Position numbers and translations under genes: made by a program. Source: Paenibacillus rhizosphaerae (GTDB taxonomy: Bacteria > Bacillota > Bacilli > Paenibacillales > Paenibacillaceae). From it: 64,000 nucleotides of DNA. The stretch lies in contig NZ_JACHXJ010000004.1 of assembly GCF_014192015.1 (NCBI RefSeq), positions 248,001 through 312,000 on the forward strand. Reading direction: 5' to 3'. Shown here piece by piece: positions 1-8,962 of this stretch (the first letter of the stretch is position 1; each line of letters starts with the position of its first letter). The notes under the pieces are model-generated. The model was given only the letters and a program-made list of their open reading frames with translations, was not told the origin of the DNA and ran no database searches.

Positions 1-1
1 C

Positions 2-799
2 TATGTGGCGCTCGGACTGATCTCGCTGCTGTTTATCATCCCGTTTATTTGGCTGATCCGGAGCTCGCTGATGGATTTATCCCAGATCTTCGTGATGCCC
101 CCGGAATGGATTCCGCATCCCTTCCACTGGGACAATTATAAAAGGGCGCTTACGTCCCTCCCGTTCGGCACTTACTTCGTCAATACGCTGGTCATCGTGG
201 CGAGCGTGATGATCGGAACGGTGCTGACGAGCACGATTTCGGCGTTCGGGTTTTCACGGATCCGCTGGAAAGGGCGGGATGCCGTGTTCGCCGTCCTGCT
301 GTCGAGCATGATGCTGCCGGGAGCGGTAACGCTCATCCCGAGCTTTCTCGGCTGGAAGGAGCTCGGGTTCTATGATACGTATTATCCGCTCATCGTGCCG
401 TCCTTTTTCGGAGGCGGAATCTTCAACATCTTTTTGCTGCGGCAATTCTATATGTCGATTCCGAAGGACTTTGACGAAGCGGCCGTCGTCGACGGGGCGG
501 GTTACTTTCAAATCTATTGGCGCATCATTCTGCCGCTCAGCCGCTCTGCGGTGATCGTTGTCGCCTTGTTCACCTTCCTGGGCACCTGGAACGACTTCAT
601 GGGACCGCTCATTTACCTGAAGAGCGACAGCCGCTTCACGCTGGCGCTAGGCCTGCAGATGTTCCAGGGCAGCTACTCGGCCCAGTGGGATCTGCTGATG
701 GCGGCCTCTGCGGTGGTCATTCTCCCGTGCGTTCTCATTTTTTTGCTGGGACAGCGTTATTTTCTGGAGGGAATTACCCTGACGGGGTTGAAAGGTTAA
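2..799 (+). CDS. carbohydrate ABC transporter permease, MalG type (5' end outside the window)
   Basis: Inner-membrane permease subunit of a sugar importer. The visible 265 codons are open to the left edge, so the true start is probably upstream; the first GTG at position 5 already lies in what looks like the first membrane helix. Several hydrophobic helices are visible, and the EAA loop that docks the ATPase lies at about residues 158-179 (DEAAVVDGAG then ILPL). The end LEGITLTGLKG is typical of MalG-like permeases of Gram-positive sugar transporters. It lies 37 bases before a GH127 gene, so the transporter probably imports an arabinose-containing or related oligosaccharide; that substrate is an inference from the neighbour. 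Partner permease, binding protein and any regulator would be upstream of the window. Confidence 0.9.
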   Translation, partial: YVALGLISLLFIIPFIWLIRSSLMDLSQIFVMPPEWIPHPFHWDNYKRALTSLPFGTYFVNTLVIVASVMIGTVLTSTISAFGFSRIRWKGRDAVFAVLLSSMMLPGAVTLIPSFLGWKELGFYDTYYPLIVPSFFGGGIFNIFLLRQFYMSIPKDFDEAAVVDGAGYFQIYWRIILPLSRSAVIVVALFTFLGTWNDFMGPLIYLKSDSRFTLALGLQMFQGSYSAQWDLLMAASAVVILPCVLIFLLGQRYFLEGITLTGLKG

Positions 800-836
800 T
801 CATTGCAGCATATTGCATGAAGGGAGAGGGTGCAGG

Positions 837-2669
837 ATGACAACGGCTCATTCGCAGCAGGGCTGGCAGGGCGTGCCTTTTACTCAGGTGAAGATCCAGG
901 ATGAACTGTGGAAGCAAAAGCTGGAGGTGTGCAAGCAGGTAACGCTCCGGACCTGCCTGGACAAATGCGAATCGACCGGGCGGATCAGCAATTTCGCCAA
1001 AGCGGCCGGTCTTATGGAAGGGGAATTCGAAGGGATTTATTTTAACGATTCCGATGTGTACAAGGTGCTTGAAGGCGCGGCATATCTGCTGATGGCGGAC
1101 CGCGACCCCGAGCTGGAGGCGGAGATCGACCGGATCATCGGCTTGATCGCAGCGGCTCAGGAGCCGGACGGATACCTGACGACGTATTACACGCTTGAAG
1201 CTCCGGACCGGAAGTGGACGGATATGGAAAAGCACGAAATGTATAACGGCGGCCACCTGATCGAAGCGGCGGTTGCGTACCATGCGGCTACAGGCAAGCG
1301 CACGCTGCTGGACGTGGCCTGCAAGCTGGCGGACCATTACGACAGCCTGTTCGGGCCGGGCAAGCGGCATTGGGTGGAAGGCCATGAGGAGATCGAGCTG
1401 GCGCTGATCAAGCTGTACCGCGCGACCGGCGAGGAGCGTTATTGGAAGCTCGCGCTGTGGCTGCTCGAGGAGCGGGGGCACGGGCACGGCCAAGGCGCGA
1501 TATGGGACCGCGAGGAGTGGGGACCGGCATACTGCCAGGACGATGTCCCTGTCCGCGATATCGAAAAGGTCACCGGGCACGCTGTCCGTGCGATGTATCT
1601 GTACACCGCCATGGCGGACGTGGTGCTGGCCTCCGGGGACCGGACCTACGAAGACGCCCTGCGCAAAGTGTGGGCGCACACGGTCGAGCGGAACATGTAC
1701 ATTACCGGAGGCATCGGGCCGTCCCGGCATAATGAAGGGTTTACACACGACTACGACCTCCCGAACGAGAGCGCTTACTGCGAAACCTGCGCCTCGATCG
1801 CGATGGTGTTCTGGAATCACCGGATGAGCCTGCTGTTTGGCGAGGCGAAGTACGCCGACGTCGTAGAGCGCTCCATGTACAACGGAGCTTTGGCGGGGAT
1901 TTCGCTGTCCGGCGACCGCTTTTTCTACGTCAACCCGCTGGCGTCCCGGGGGGATCATCACCGGACCGAATGGTTCGATACGTCCTGCTGCCCGACGAAT
2001 TTGGTGCGGTTTCTGCCTTCGATCGGCGGATACAACTACGCCGTGAACGAGGAAGGCCCCGTCATGCTGCAGTTCGTCGCCGGTACGGCCGATCTGGAAC
2101 TGAAGGACGGCAGCCGGGTCTTGATGAAGACCATAACCCGCTATCCATGGGACGGGCATGTGCATATCGAGGTGGAGCCGGCCAGGGAGGCCGAATTCGC
2201 GGTGCGGCTGCGTCTGCCGGGATGGTGCCGCGGGGCGAAACTGTCCATTAACGGGGAGACCGTAGCTCCTGCGGATTGGACCATAGACCAGGGATTCCTC
2301 GTGCTCAGCCGCCGCTGGAAGCCGGGCGATACGATTGACTACGTGATGGAAATGCCAGTTCAGCCGGTGCACGCGCGGCCGGAGGTCGAGGCCGACCGGG
2401 GCCGTGTCGCCGTTCAGCGCGGGCCGCTGGTGTACTGCCTGGAGCAGGCGGATAACCCTGAACTCGTTTATGATGAGTTTGCAGTCCGGCCGGGCATTTC
2501 CTTTGGCCTGGAGCCGCGGGACGAGCTGGGCGGCATGGTGGCGCTCACCGGGTTCGACGGGCAGCGGGAGTACCGCTTCGTACCGTACCATTTGTGGGAC
2601 AACCGGGAACCGGGATTTATGCAGATCTGGCTGAAGGAAGAGGAGGACGGGCGGCTGTATTCGGTGTAG
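837..2669 (+). CDS. glycoside hydrolase family 127 protein (beta-L-arabinofuranosidase type)
   Basis: Predicted cytoplasmic retaining glycosidase of 610 residues with no signal peptide. The GH127/DUF1680 signature is present: an ETC motif (Glu316, Cys318) and a Cys-Cys pair (Cys384-Cys385). In the characterised member HypBA1 the equivalent Glu and three Cys bind zinc and one Cys is the nucleophile, so the zinc-thiolate site looks intact. An in-frame ATG exists 24 bases upstream at 813, but the ATG at 837 is preceded by a purine-rich GGGAGAGGGTGCAGG and is preferred. The gene follows a sugar ABC permease, suggesting intracellular cleavage of an imported oligosaccharide. GH127 is known mainly for beta-L-arabinofuranose, but relatives have other specificities, so the exact substrate is open. 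Confidence 0.9.
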   Translation: MTTAHSQQGWQGVPFTQVKIQDELWKQKLEVCKQVTLRTCLDKCESTGRISNFAKAAGLMEGEFEGIYFNDSDVYKVLEGAAYLLMADRDPELEAEIDRIIGLIAAAQEPDGYLTTYYTLEAPDRKWTDMEKHEMYNGGHLIEAAVAYHAATGKRTLLDVACKLADHYDSLFGPGKRHWVEGHEEIELALIKLYRATGEERYWKLALWLLEERGHGHGQGAIWDREEWGPAYCQDDVPVRDIEKVTGHAVRAMYLYTAMADVVLASGDRTYEDALRKVWAHTVERNMYITGGIGPSRHNEGFTHDYDLPNESAYCETCASIAMVFWNHRMSLLFGEAKYADVVERSMYNGALAGISLSGDRFFYVNPLASRGDHHRTEWFDTSCCPTNLVRFLPSIGGYNYAVNEEGPVMLQFVAGTADLELKDGSRVLMKTITRYPWDGHVHIEVEPAREAEFAVRLRLPGWCRGAKLSINGETVAPADWTIDQGFLVLSRRWKPGDTIDYVMEMPVQPVHARPEVEADRGRVAVQRGPLVYCLEQADNPELVYDEFAVRPGISFGLEPRDELGGMVALTGFDGQREYRFVPYHLWDNREPGFMQIWLKEEEDGRLYSV

Positions 2670-3038
2670 GGTTAAAGCGAGCGCGTGGCAAGGGGCTGAG
2701 CGTGAGTGCGGTTACTATGGCAACCTGTGCCAAAGGTTCACCACATGCGCCGGGGGCCGGATAGGATCCGCTTTGCGACAGCTTCTACACAAGTGCATAA
2801 GGTTGAGGAGCGCCGGAAGAGATTCCGGTGCTTTTTGTTTTGCGGTACCCGGATGGTCCCCAAACACCCGCGACCTGTTTCTGCGGTTTTCGTTATCTTG
2901 CGCTTATACTTGGGAAGCCTTCCAAGCTCCCGCCGGCGGCAGTATACTTAAGCCGAGATATTTCCTAAGGTGGCTGCAGCCCTACAGGATATCCCTTGGT
3001 CATAGATTTTTTACAAATGGATAGGGGGAAGTAAGAGG
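2670..3038. other. intergenic region, 369 bases
   Basis: Holds one intrinsic terminator (2810-2838). No convincing coding frame; small open frames here lack ribosome binding sites. A TATACT box at 2943-2948 with a weak TTCCAA 17 bases upstream could be the promoter of the next gene, but the match is poor. Confidence 0.4.
2810..2838 (+). terminator. intrinsic terminator after the GH127 gene
   Basis: Nine-base stem GCGCCGGAA/TTCCGGTGC (one G-T pair), GAGA loop, then five Ts. It is nearly identical in stem sequence to the terminator at 3693. Confidence 0.8.
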
Positions 3039-3662
3039 ATGCTTAAAACGATTGAACCCAATATTCTCTACTTTGGCACGCCTGTAGTTCTGATCAGCAC
3101 TTTGAATGAGGATGGCTCGGCCAATTTAGCCCCGATGTCTTCCGCGTGGTGGCTGAATCAGTCCTGCATGCTCGGCATGAGCGGCAAATCAAAGACGGTC
3201 CAAAATATCAAGCGTGAGCGTGAGTGTGTGTTGAATCTTCCGTCGGCCGATCTGGTCAGTCAAGTGGATCGTCTGGCGCTGACGACAGGGACGAGCCCCG
3301 TCCCTGATTACAAGGCGGAGATGGGCTACCGGTATGAACCGGATAAATTCGGTCTCTCCGGGTTTACGCAAGTCCCGTCGAAACTGGTGAAAGCGCCGCG
3401 GGCCGGGGAATGTCCGGTTCAGTTGGAAGCGGAGCTGGTGCAGGTCCACTCCTTCGAAGAGCCAAGCTCCATCGCGGCGATGGAGATGAAGATTAAGCGG
3501 ATCCACATCGACGAAGAGCTGCTGATGGGGGAGAAACACTACATCAACCCCGAGCGGTGGAACCCGCTGATCATGAGCTTTTGCGAGTTTTTCGGCCTCG
3601 GCCGCAAGCTGCACCCGTCGAGACTGGCGGAGCCCTTTATGGCGAAGAACTATGAGAAGTAA
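3039..3662 (+). CDS. flavin reductase family protein (FMN-binding split barrel)
   Basis: 207-residue soluble protein of the flavin reductase/DIM6-NTAB family, which bind FMN and reduce it or use it in small oxidoreductions. The N-terminal half has the family pattern: a strand with PVVLISTLNEDGSANLAPMSSAWW followed by the GxSGKSKTVQNIKRERECVLNLP segment that surrounds the flavin in homologues. The start is supported by GGGGGAAGTAAGAGG directly upstream. The gene stands alone between two near-identical terminators. Partner and substrate cannot be told from context. Confidence 0.85.
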   Translation: MLKTIEPNILYFGTPVVLISTLNEDGSANLAPMSSAWWLNQSCMLGMSGKSKTVQNIKRERECVLNLPSADLVSQVDRLALTTGTSPVPDYKAEMGYRYEPDKFGLSGFTQVPSKLVKAPRAGECPVQLEAELVQVHSFEEPSSIAAMEMKIKRIHIDEELLMGEKHYINPERWNPLIMSFCEFFGLGRKLHPSRLAEPFMAKNYEK

Positions 3663-3692
3663 TTTGCAAAATAAGCAGGACTGTTGAAGGGA

Positions 3693-3719
3693 GCACCGGA
3701 GGGATTCCGGTGCTTTTTT
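3693..3719 (+). terminator. intrinsic terminator after the flavin reductase gene
   Basis: Perfect eight-base stem GCACCGGA/TCCGGTGC with a five-base loop followed by six Ts. Confidence 0.85.
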
Positions 3720-3879
3720 GTTCGGGCTGCGCCTTTGAATGGCGGCAATTCGGGGGCAGGTCAACTGCTGCTGTGGATCATTTCCCACTCCCAACCCATT
3801 GTTATATGCCGCGCAACCTCGCATTAGAACGGTTAGAAAATAATTTACTAAAAATCCGGATATATAGAAAAATATTTTC

Positions 3880-3917
3880 TTGAAAGCATTTACATAAACC
3901 TGAGGTTTTGATAGTCT
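3880..3917 (+). promoter_or_regulatory. candidate CcpA cre site and operator/promoter of the FAD-HyuA operon
   Basis: TTGAAAGCATTTACAT at 3880-3895 fits the cre consensus WTGNAANCGNWWNCAW except for one central base. Overlapping it, TTTACA (3889-3894) and TAGTCT (3912-3917) are 17 bases apart and could serve as a weak sigma-A promoter. The perfect inverted repeat AAACC-TGA-GGTTT (3896-3908) lies in that spacer. All three assignments are by eye. Confidence 0.4.
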
Positions 3918-3966
3918 ATGAATCAAGAAGCAATCATACATCATTTACCGGAGGAGTGAGGACGAA

Positions 3967-5325
3967 TTGGAGAACAAGCTGAAGTATGATGTGGTGGTTA
4001 TGGGCGGCGGTATTTCCGGCTCAATGGCTGCGGTGGCGGCCGCAAGCTCGGGGGCCAAAACGCTGATCGTGGAGTCCCACGGGTTTCTAGGCGGTACGCT
4101 GACGGCGAACGGCGTCGGACCGATGATGACCTTTCACGCCGGGGATAAGCTGGCGATCCGGGGCTTTACCGACCAGCTGATCGAGCGGCTGAAGCGGCAG
4201 GGGAAGTCGCCGGGGCATATTTTTGACACGGTCGGCTTTACGTATTCAGTAACCCCGTTCGACGCCGAAGCGATGAAGCATGAACTGGAGCTGATGGTCA
4301 CCGAGAGCGGCGGGGAGATTCTGTACCATACGATGCTCGCCGGCGTGAAGGCGGAGGACGGACGCATCGTCAGCATTAAGGTGTGCAACAAGTCGGGGCT
4401 GACCGACATCGAAGCATCCGTGTTCATTGACGGGACCGGGGACGGGGATCTTTCCGTGGGCGCCGGAGCGGAATTTACGAAAGGCCGGGAATCGGACGGG
4501 GCGATGCAGCCGATGACGCTGAAAATGAAAATGTACAACGTGAACATTCCGAAGGTGAAGGAGTACATCCATGCGCATCCGGAGGATTTTCCGCTCTACA
4601 ACGGCGACACCTCCATCATCGAGAAGGCGCCGCGCCTCTCGGTCGGCGGCTTTGACAGCTTGTTCCGGAAGGCGAAGGAGCGGGGCGAAATTTCGATCCA
4701 GCGCGAGAACGTGCTGTTCTTCGAAACAAACAATCCGGGCGAGGTCATTCTGAACACGACCCGGATTCTGGGTCACGACCCGACCGATGCGTTCAGCCTC
4801 AGCCTGGCGGAGATGGAGGGACGGAAGCAGTGCCGCGAGCTGGAGCTGTTTGTCCGCAAATACATTCCTGGCTTCGAAAACGCGGTCGTGGAGTCCACCG
4901 GTCCGAACATCGGGGTGCGCAGCTCCCGCCAGATCAAAGGGGTCTATACCCTGACCGCCGAGGACCTGCTGGAGCAGAAGCTTTTTGACGATACCATCGC
5001 TCATTCCGGATATCCGATCGACATTCACAGCCCGGACGGGGAAGGGACGAAGCATCAGAAGCTGGAGTGGGGCGGCATGTACAGCATTCCGTACTCCTGC
5101 ATGATCACGAATTCCGTAAAAAACCTGATCGTTATCGGCCGCTGCATCTCGGCGACGTTCGAAGCGCAGGCGGCCATGCGAACCACTCCGACGACGGGGG
5201 CGATCGGCCATGCGGGCGGCGTGGCTGCGGCATACGCGGCCAAACATGGCGTTAACGTGCAGGATGTGGACATCATAGCGGTGCAGGCTCAGCTCAAAGC
5301 GCAAGGAGCACATCTGGAAATATAG
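3967..5325 (+). CDS. FAD-dependent oxidoreductase (FAD_oxidored family)
   Basis: 452-residue flavoprotein. The dinucleotide-binding fold is at the N-terminus (VVVMGGGISGS, glycines at 13-15 and 18, ending in an acidic VES at the third strand) and a second FAD contact is in FIDGTGDGDLS. The C-terminal GRCISATFEAQAAMRTTPTTGAIGHA block is characteristic of the PF12831-type family whose substrates are mostly unknown. The start is TTG at 3967, chosen because GGAGGAG lies ten bases upstream and no ATG occurs nearby. It opens an operon with a transporter and a HyuA-type ATPase, so it probably oxidises or reduces the imported compound or its product. No signal peptide or membrane segment is visible. 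Confidence 0.85.
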   Translation: MENKLKYDVVVMGGGISGSMAAVAAASSGAKTLIVESHGFLGGTLTANGVGPMMTFHAGDKLAIRGFTDQLIERLKRQGKSPGHIFDTVGFTYSVTPFDAEAMKHELELMVTESGGEILYHTMLAGVKAEDGRIVSIKVCNKSGLTDIEASVFIDGTGDGDLSVGAGAEFTKGRESDGAMQPMTLKMKMYNVNIPKVKEYIHAHPEDFPLYNGDTSIIEKAPRLSVGGFDSLFRKAKERGEISIQRENVLFFETNNPGEVILNTTRILGHDPTDAFSLSLAEMEGRKQCRELELFVRKYIPGFENAVVESTGPNIGVRSSRQIKGVYTLTAEDLLEQKLFDDTIAHSGYPIDIHSPDGEGTKHQKLEWGGMYSIPYSCMITNSVKNLIVIGRCISATFEAQAAMRTTPTTGAIGHAGGVAAAYAAKHGVNVQDVDIIAVQAQLKAQGAHLEI

Positions 5326-5370
5326 GCTATGAATCATTAAGCATATGAAGTAACCACGTGAAGGAATCTC

Positions 5371-6684
5371 ATGACGAGAGGGGTAACCAAAGTGACTGGT
5401 GTAATGTGGGTGCAGGCGATCGGTATTTTGATTGTGTTTTTGGTGTTCGTCGGGCTGATGATGACGCGTAAAATCCCGGCAATTCTGGCGCTTCCGCTGA
5501 TGGCGATCCTGTTTGCGATCATCGCCGGGGTGCCATGGAACTTGAATAATCCCGATACGACAAGCATTGCCAAAACAATCCTGGCGTCCGGCTCGATGCG
5601 GCTGTCCGGGGCGATTGCCGGCCTCGTATTTGGCGCCTGGTTCGGGCAAATCCTGAACAAGGTCGGCATTACCAAATCGATTATCCGCAAGGCCGCCGAG
5701 CTGGCCGGGGATAAGCCGATGCTGATCGCGATTCTGTTTTTCGTGACCGCGTCTATTATTTTCTCCGCCGCAGGCGGGCTGGGCATGGTGATCCTGGTCG
5801 GTACGATCGTCATTCCGATCATGCTGACCGCCGGCATTTCGCAGTTCGTCGCATCGATCGTCGTGCTGTCCGCTGTCGGGGTGGGTGCGCTTTTCAACGT
5901 GTCGAACTGGGCCGTGTATGTTGATGTACTCGGGCTGTCGGTTGACCAAATCGCCGACTACACGCTGGTGGCCGCGCTGCCGCTGATCGTGCTGTCCCTG
6001 GCTATGATCGTGTTCTATATCCGCAAGGACGGCAAAGGCCGCAGAGCATGGGCAATGCCCGCAGCTACCGGCGGTGACGGCAAGAAGGTGCCGACGTATG
6101 CGCTGATCAGCCCGCTGGTGCCGGTCATTCTGGTGTTCGCTTTTAAAATCGATATCGTTCCCGCCGTCATCATTGGGGCGCTCGTCACGATTCTGCTGGC
6201 CTGGCCGAAGCGCCCGATCCACGTGCTCTCCAGCGCGCTGATCGAGGGAATCCAAGACGTCGCCGGCGCCATGGCGCTGATGATCGGCATCGGCATCCTG
6301 CTTAATTCGGTTATGGCACCACAGGTTTCGGCGCTGATCTCTCCGCTCATTGAGGCGGTGCTTCCCGGCAATCCGATCATGTACATTCTCTTCTTCACCA
6401 TCCTGTCGCCGCTGGCGATTTACCGCGGTCCGCTCAACGTATGGGGTCTTGGCAGCGGCATCGCCGCCCTGTTCGTGACGGCAGGCATGACGCCGGTCGC
6501 CGCCATGCTGGCGCTGCGAGTCGTCAGCAACGTGCAGGCCGTATCCGACCCGACGAACTCGCATAACGTGTGGGTTTCGGATTTTACAAAGACCGACATC
6601 AACGAAATCTTGAAGAAGACGCTGCCTTGGATGATGGTCGCCGTCCTGATCTCCATGGTCATCGGCGCGTTCATGGTGTTTTGA
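5371..6684 (+). CDS. ion-transporter superfamily permease (GntP/CitMHS-like), substrate unknown
   Basis: 437-residue integral membrane protein with about 11-12 hydrophobic segments, resembling secondary carboxylate transporters of the IT superfamily. The first helix starts within 20 residues. Helix-breaking Gly/Asn motifs (SAAGGLGM, VGALFNVSNW, RGPLNVWGLGSG) suggest substrate- and cation-binding hairpins as in GntP, DcuC and CitMHS members. Two starts are plausible: ATG 5371 with AAGGA five bases upstream, or GTG 5392 with GAGAGGGG eight bases upstream. It sits 45 bases after the FAD enzyme and about 90 before HyuA, so it probably imports their substrate, likely an organic acid or cyclic amide. 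The exact family is uncertain. Confidence 0.75.
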   Translation: MTRGVTKVTGVMWVQAIGILIVFLVFVGLMMTRKIPAILALPLMAILFAIIAGVPWNLNNPDTTSIAKTILASGSMRLSGAIAGLVFGAWFGQILNKVGITKSIIRKAAELAGDKPMLIAILFFVTASIIFSAAGGLGMVILVGTIVIPIMLTAGISQFVASIVVLSAVGVGALFNVSNWAVYVDVLGLSVDQIADYTLVAALPLIVLSLAMIVFYIRKDGKGRRAWAMPAATGGDGKKVPTYALISPLVPVILVFAFKIDIVPAVIIGALVTILLAWPKRPIHVLSSALIEGIQDVAGAMALMIGIGILLNSVMAPQVSALISPLIEAVLPGNPIMYILFFTILSPLAIYRGPLNVWGLGSGIAALFVTAGMTPVAAMLALRVVSNVQAVSDPTNSHNVWVSDFTKTDINEILKKTLPWMMVAVLISMVIGAFMVF

Positions 6685-6774
6685 TAAAAGACAGTTTAAC
6701 GGATGATTCCGGACGGGGAACGGACTGCGCGGCTTGATGCGGGCCTTCCCCTGTCCTGACTTCAGGAGGATAAC

Positions 6775-8922
6775 ATGGAGAGAAAAAAAGTAAGGGTAGG
6801 CATCGACGTCGGCGGAACGTTTACGGACGCGGCCGTCATCGACAACGAAACGTTTGAAGTCATCGGCAAAATGAAAATCCCGACGACGCACCATGATGAG
6901 GACGGTGTGGCGAAGGGGATCGTGCAGATTTTGAACCGGATTCTGGAGAGCCAGGGTATTCTCCCGGAGGACGTCACGTTTATCGCCCATGGGACAACCC
7001 AGGCGACCAACGCCCTGCTTGAAGGGGATGTGGCCAGAGTCGGCATCATCGGTATGGGCACGGGACTCGACGGCATGAGCGCAAGGTCGGAGTCCAATCC
7101 GGGGGATATTGAGCTGGCGCCAGGCAAGTATTTGAAGACGTATCATACGTTCCTCGACTCCAAAAATCTCACCGACACGGACATTGAAGCGGCTATCGAC
7201 GCCCTGGTGCAGCAGGGGGCCGAAGTCATCGTCGCCTCTGAGGCGTACAGCGTCGACGATCCGACCAATGAGCTGCGGGTCATCGATCTGGCGAACCGCA
7301 AGGGCATCTATGCCACCGGCGGCCACGAGATTTCCCAACTGTACGGGCTGAAGACGCGGACGCGGACGGCGGTCGTGAATGCATCCCTCATTCCGAAAAT
7401 GATGGAAACGGCCAACATGACCGAGAAGTCCGTCAAAAACGCCAATATCCAGTCCCAACTGATGATCATGCGCTGCGACGGCGGCGTGATGAGCATCGAC
7501 GAGGTGCGGAAGCGCCCGATCCTGACGATGCTGTCGGGCCTCGCAGCCGGGGTGGCGGGCGCTTTGATGTACGAGAAAATTTCGGACGGCATTTTCTTTG
7601 AGGTCGGCGGAACGAGCGTGGACATTTCCGTCATCAAAAACGGCAAGGTCATGATCCAGAACGCCCAGGTCGGCGGCCACCGCACGTACCTGCAATCGCT
7701 GGACGTCCGCACGCTCGGTATCGCCGGCGGCAGCATGATCAAGGTGTCCGGCGGCAAAATTACCGACGTCGGCCCGCGCAGCGCGCACATCGCCGGCAAG
7801 GAGTACGAAGCGTTCGCACCGCCGGACCACATCGTCAGTCCGAAGGTGAAATTCGTCAGCCCCCGGGAAGGCGACCCGGCCGAATACGCCATCTGCGAGT
7901 GCGGAAACGGACGGGAGCTTTCGTATACGCTGGCGGGTGCAGCCAACATCCTCGGCTATGTGCCGGAGGGAGACTACGCATACGGAAACAAGCAAGCGGC
8001 GGTGAAAGCCTGGGAAGCCCTTGCCGCACACGTCGGTTTGAGCGTGGAGGAAACCGCGCGCAAGGTGATGGATATCGCGATCGACAAAACGATGAAAACC
8101 GTGAATGAAATGATCCAGGACTATGAGCTGGACCGGGCCTTCGTCACGCTGGTCGGCGGCGGGGGCAGCGGGGCCGTGCTGGTGCCGGCGATGGGTGAGC
8201 GGGAAGGCTTCAAGAGCCAGATCGCCAGCAACGCGCCTTACGTCTCCACGATCGGGGTGGCGCTGGCCATGGTCAAGGAGCAGCTGGAGCGGACCGTCGT
8301 GAATCCGACGGAGGAGGATATCAAGCGGATCCGGGCCGACATCGTGGAGCGGATCGTCCAATCGGGAGCCAGCGAGGAGACGGTGGAGGTCACGATTGAA
8401 ATCGATAGCCAGAAGAACATTCTGCGGGCCATCGCGACCGGTTCAACCGAGCTGCGCTCCAAAGACCTCGGCCAGCAGGCGATGCCGGTGGAAGAAATGA
8501 CGGCGGTTGCGGCCAGCTCGGTCGACCAATCGACGGAGAACACCCGGCTGGCGGCTCAGTGCGGACGCTGGAGCCTGTTCGAAGCGGAGCAGACGAAGAA
8601 ATCCCTGTTCGGCCTGATGAAGAAGAGGGTCAACTACGTCGCCGTGCTGGACCGCGAAGGGGTCGTCCGCTTCAAGAAAGGCGGCGTCCAATTTACGAAA
8701 GTGACGAAAGCGCAGGCCGATGACCGGCTTAACGAATTTCTGGACGATAATACGATCTACTCCGACGCCAACGCGACGATCCCGAAGGTGTTTGCTTTTT
8801 ATAAGGAGAAAATGCTGGATTTGACCGGCATGCAGACGAAGGAGCAGCTGCTGTCGATTCTCACGCTTGAAACGGAGATGCTGAAGCCCGAGGACGAAAT
8901 GATCGTCATTGCGTACCAGTAG
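6775..8922 (+). CDS. hydantoinase/oxoprolinase family protein, HyuA type, without HyuB
   Basis: 715-residue member of the ASKHA-fold ATP-dependent amidohydrolase/carboxylase family (HyuA, 5-oxoprolinase N-half, acetone carboxylase beta). Seen directly: phosphate-binding GIDVGGTFTD at residues 9-18, the HGTT motif at 72-75, FEVGGTSVDIS near 276 and GGGGSG near 460. Classical family members act with a HyuB subunit, which is absent here. The last ~200 residues (about 505-715) do not resemble the usual HyuA tail and look like an extra domain. The ribosome binding site is AGGAGG before ATG 6775. Context (transporter, FAD enzyme) suggests ATP-driven opening or activation of a cyclic amide, lactam or keto compound; the substrate is unknown. 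Confidence 0.85.
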   Translation: MERKKVRVGIDVGGTFTDAAVIDNETFEVIGKMKIPTTHHDEDGVAKGIVQILNRILESQGILPEDVTFIAHGTTQATNALLEGDVARVGIIGMGTGLDGMSARSESNPGDIELAPGKYLKTYHTFLDSKNLTDTDIEAAIDALVQQGAEVIVASEAYSVDDPTNELRVIDLANRKGIYATGGHEISQLYGLKTRTRTAVVNASLIPKMMETANMTEKSVKNANIQSQLMIMRCDGGVMSIDEVRKRPILTMLSGLAAGVAGALMYEKISDGIFFEVGGTSVDISVIKNGKVMIQNAQVGGHRTYLQSLDVRTLGIAGGSMIKVSGGKITDVGPRSAHIAGKEYEAFAPPDHIVSPKVKFVSPREGDPAEYAICECGNGRELSYTLAGAANILGYVPEGDYAYGNKQAAVKAWEALAAHVGLSVEETARKVMDIAIDKTMKTVNEMIQDYELDRAFVTLVGGGGSGAVLVPAMGEREGFKSQIASNAPYVSTIGVALAMVKEQLERTVVNPTEEDIKRIRADIVERIVQSGASEETVEVTIEIDSQKNILRAIATGSTELRSKDLGQQAMPVEEMTAVAASSVDQSTENTRLAAQCGRWSLFEAEQTKKSLFGLMKKRVNYVAVLDREGVVRFKKGGVQFTKVTKAQADDRLNEFLDDNTIYSDANATIPKVFAFYKEKMLDLTGMQTKEQLLSILTLETEMLKPEDEMIVIAYQ

Positions 8923-8962
8923 AACAGTTCTAGAGATCAGAAGTTAGATAAAGGATAGGACC

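Larger units (their letters stand above)
3663..3966. other. intergenic region, 304 bases
   Basis: Contains the terminator at 3693-3719 and an AT-rich promoter area at about 3840-3920 in front of the FAD-oxidoreductase operon. No coding frame is supported. Confidence 0.5.

Noticed and set aside
774..2591. 605-codon minus-strand frame opposite the GH127 gene
   Set aside because: Same codon-bias effect; no ribosome binding site and no plausible protein features.
4246..8361. Uninterrupted 1371-codon minus-strand frame opposite the FAD/transporter/HyuA genes
   Set aside because: It is the shadow of GC-rich codon usage; the plus-strand genes carry clear family motifs, and the antisense translation is Arg/His/Gln-rich without recognisable domains.
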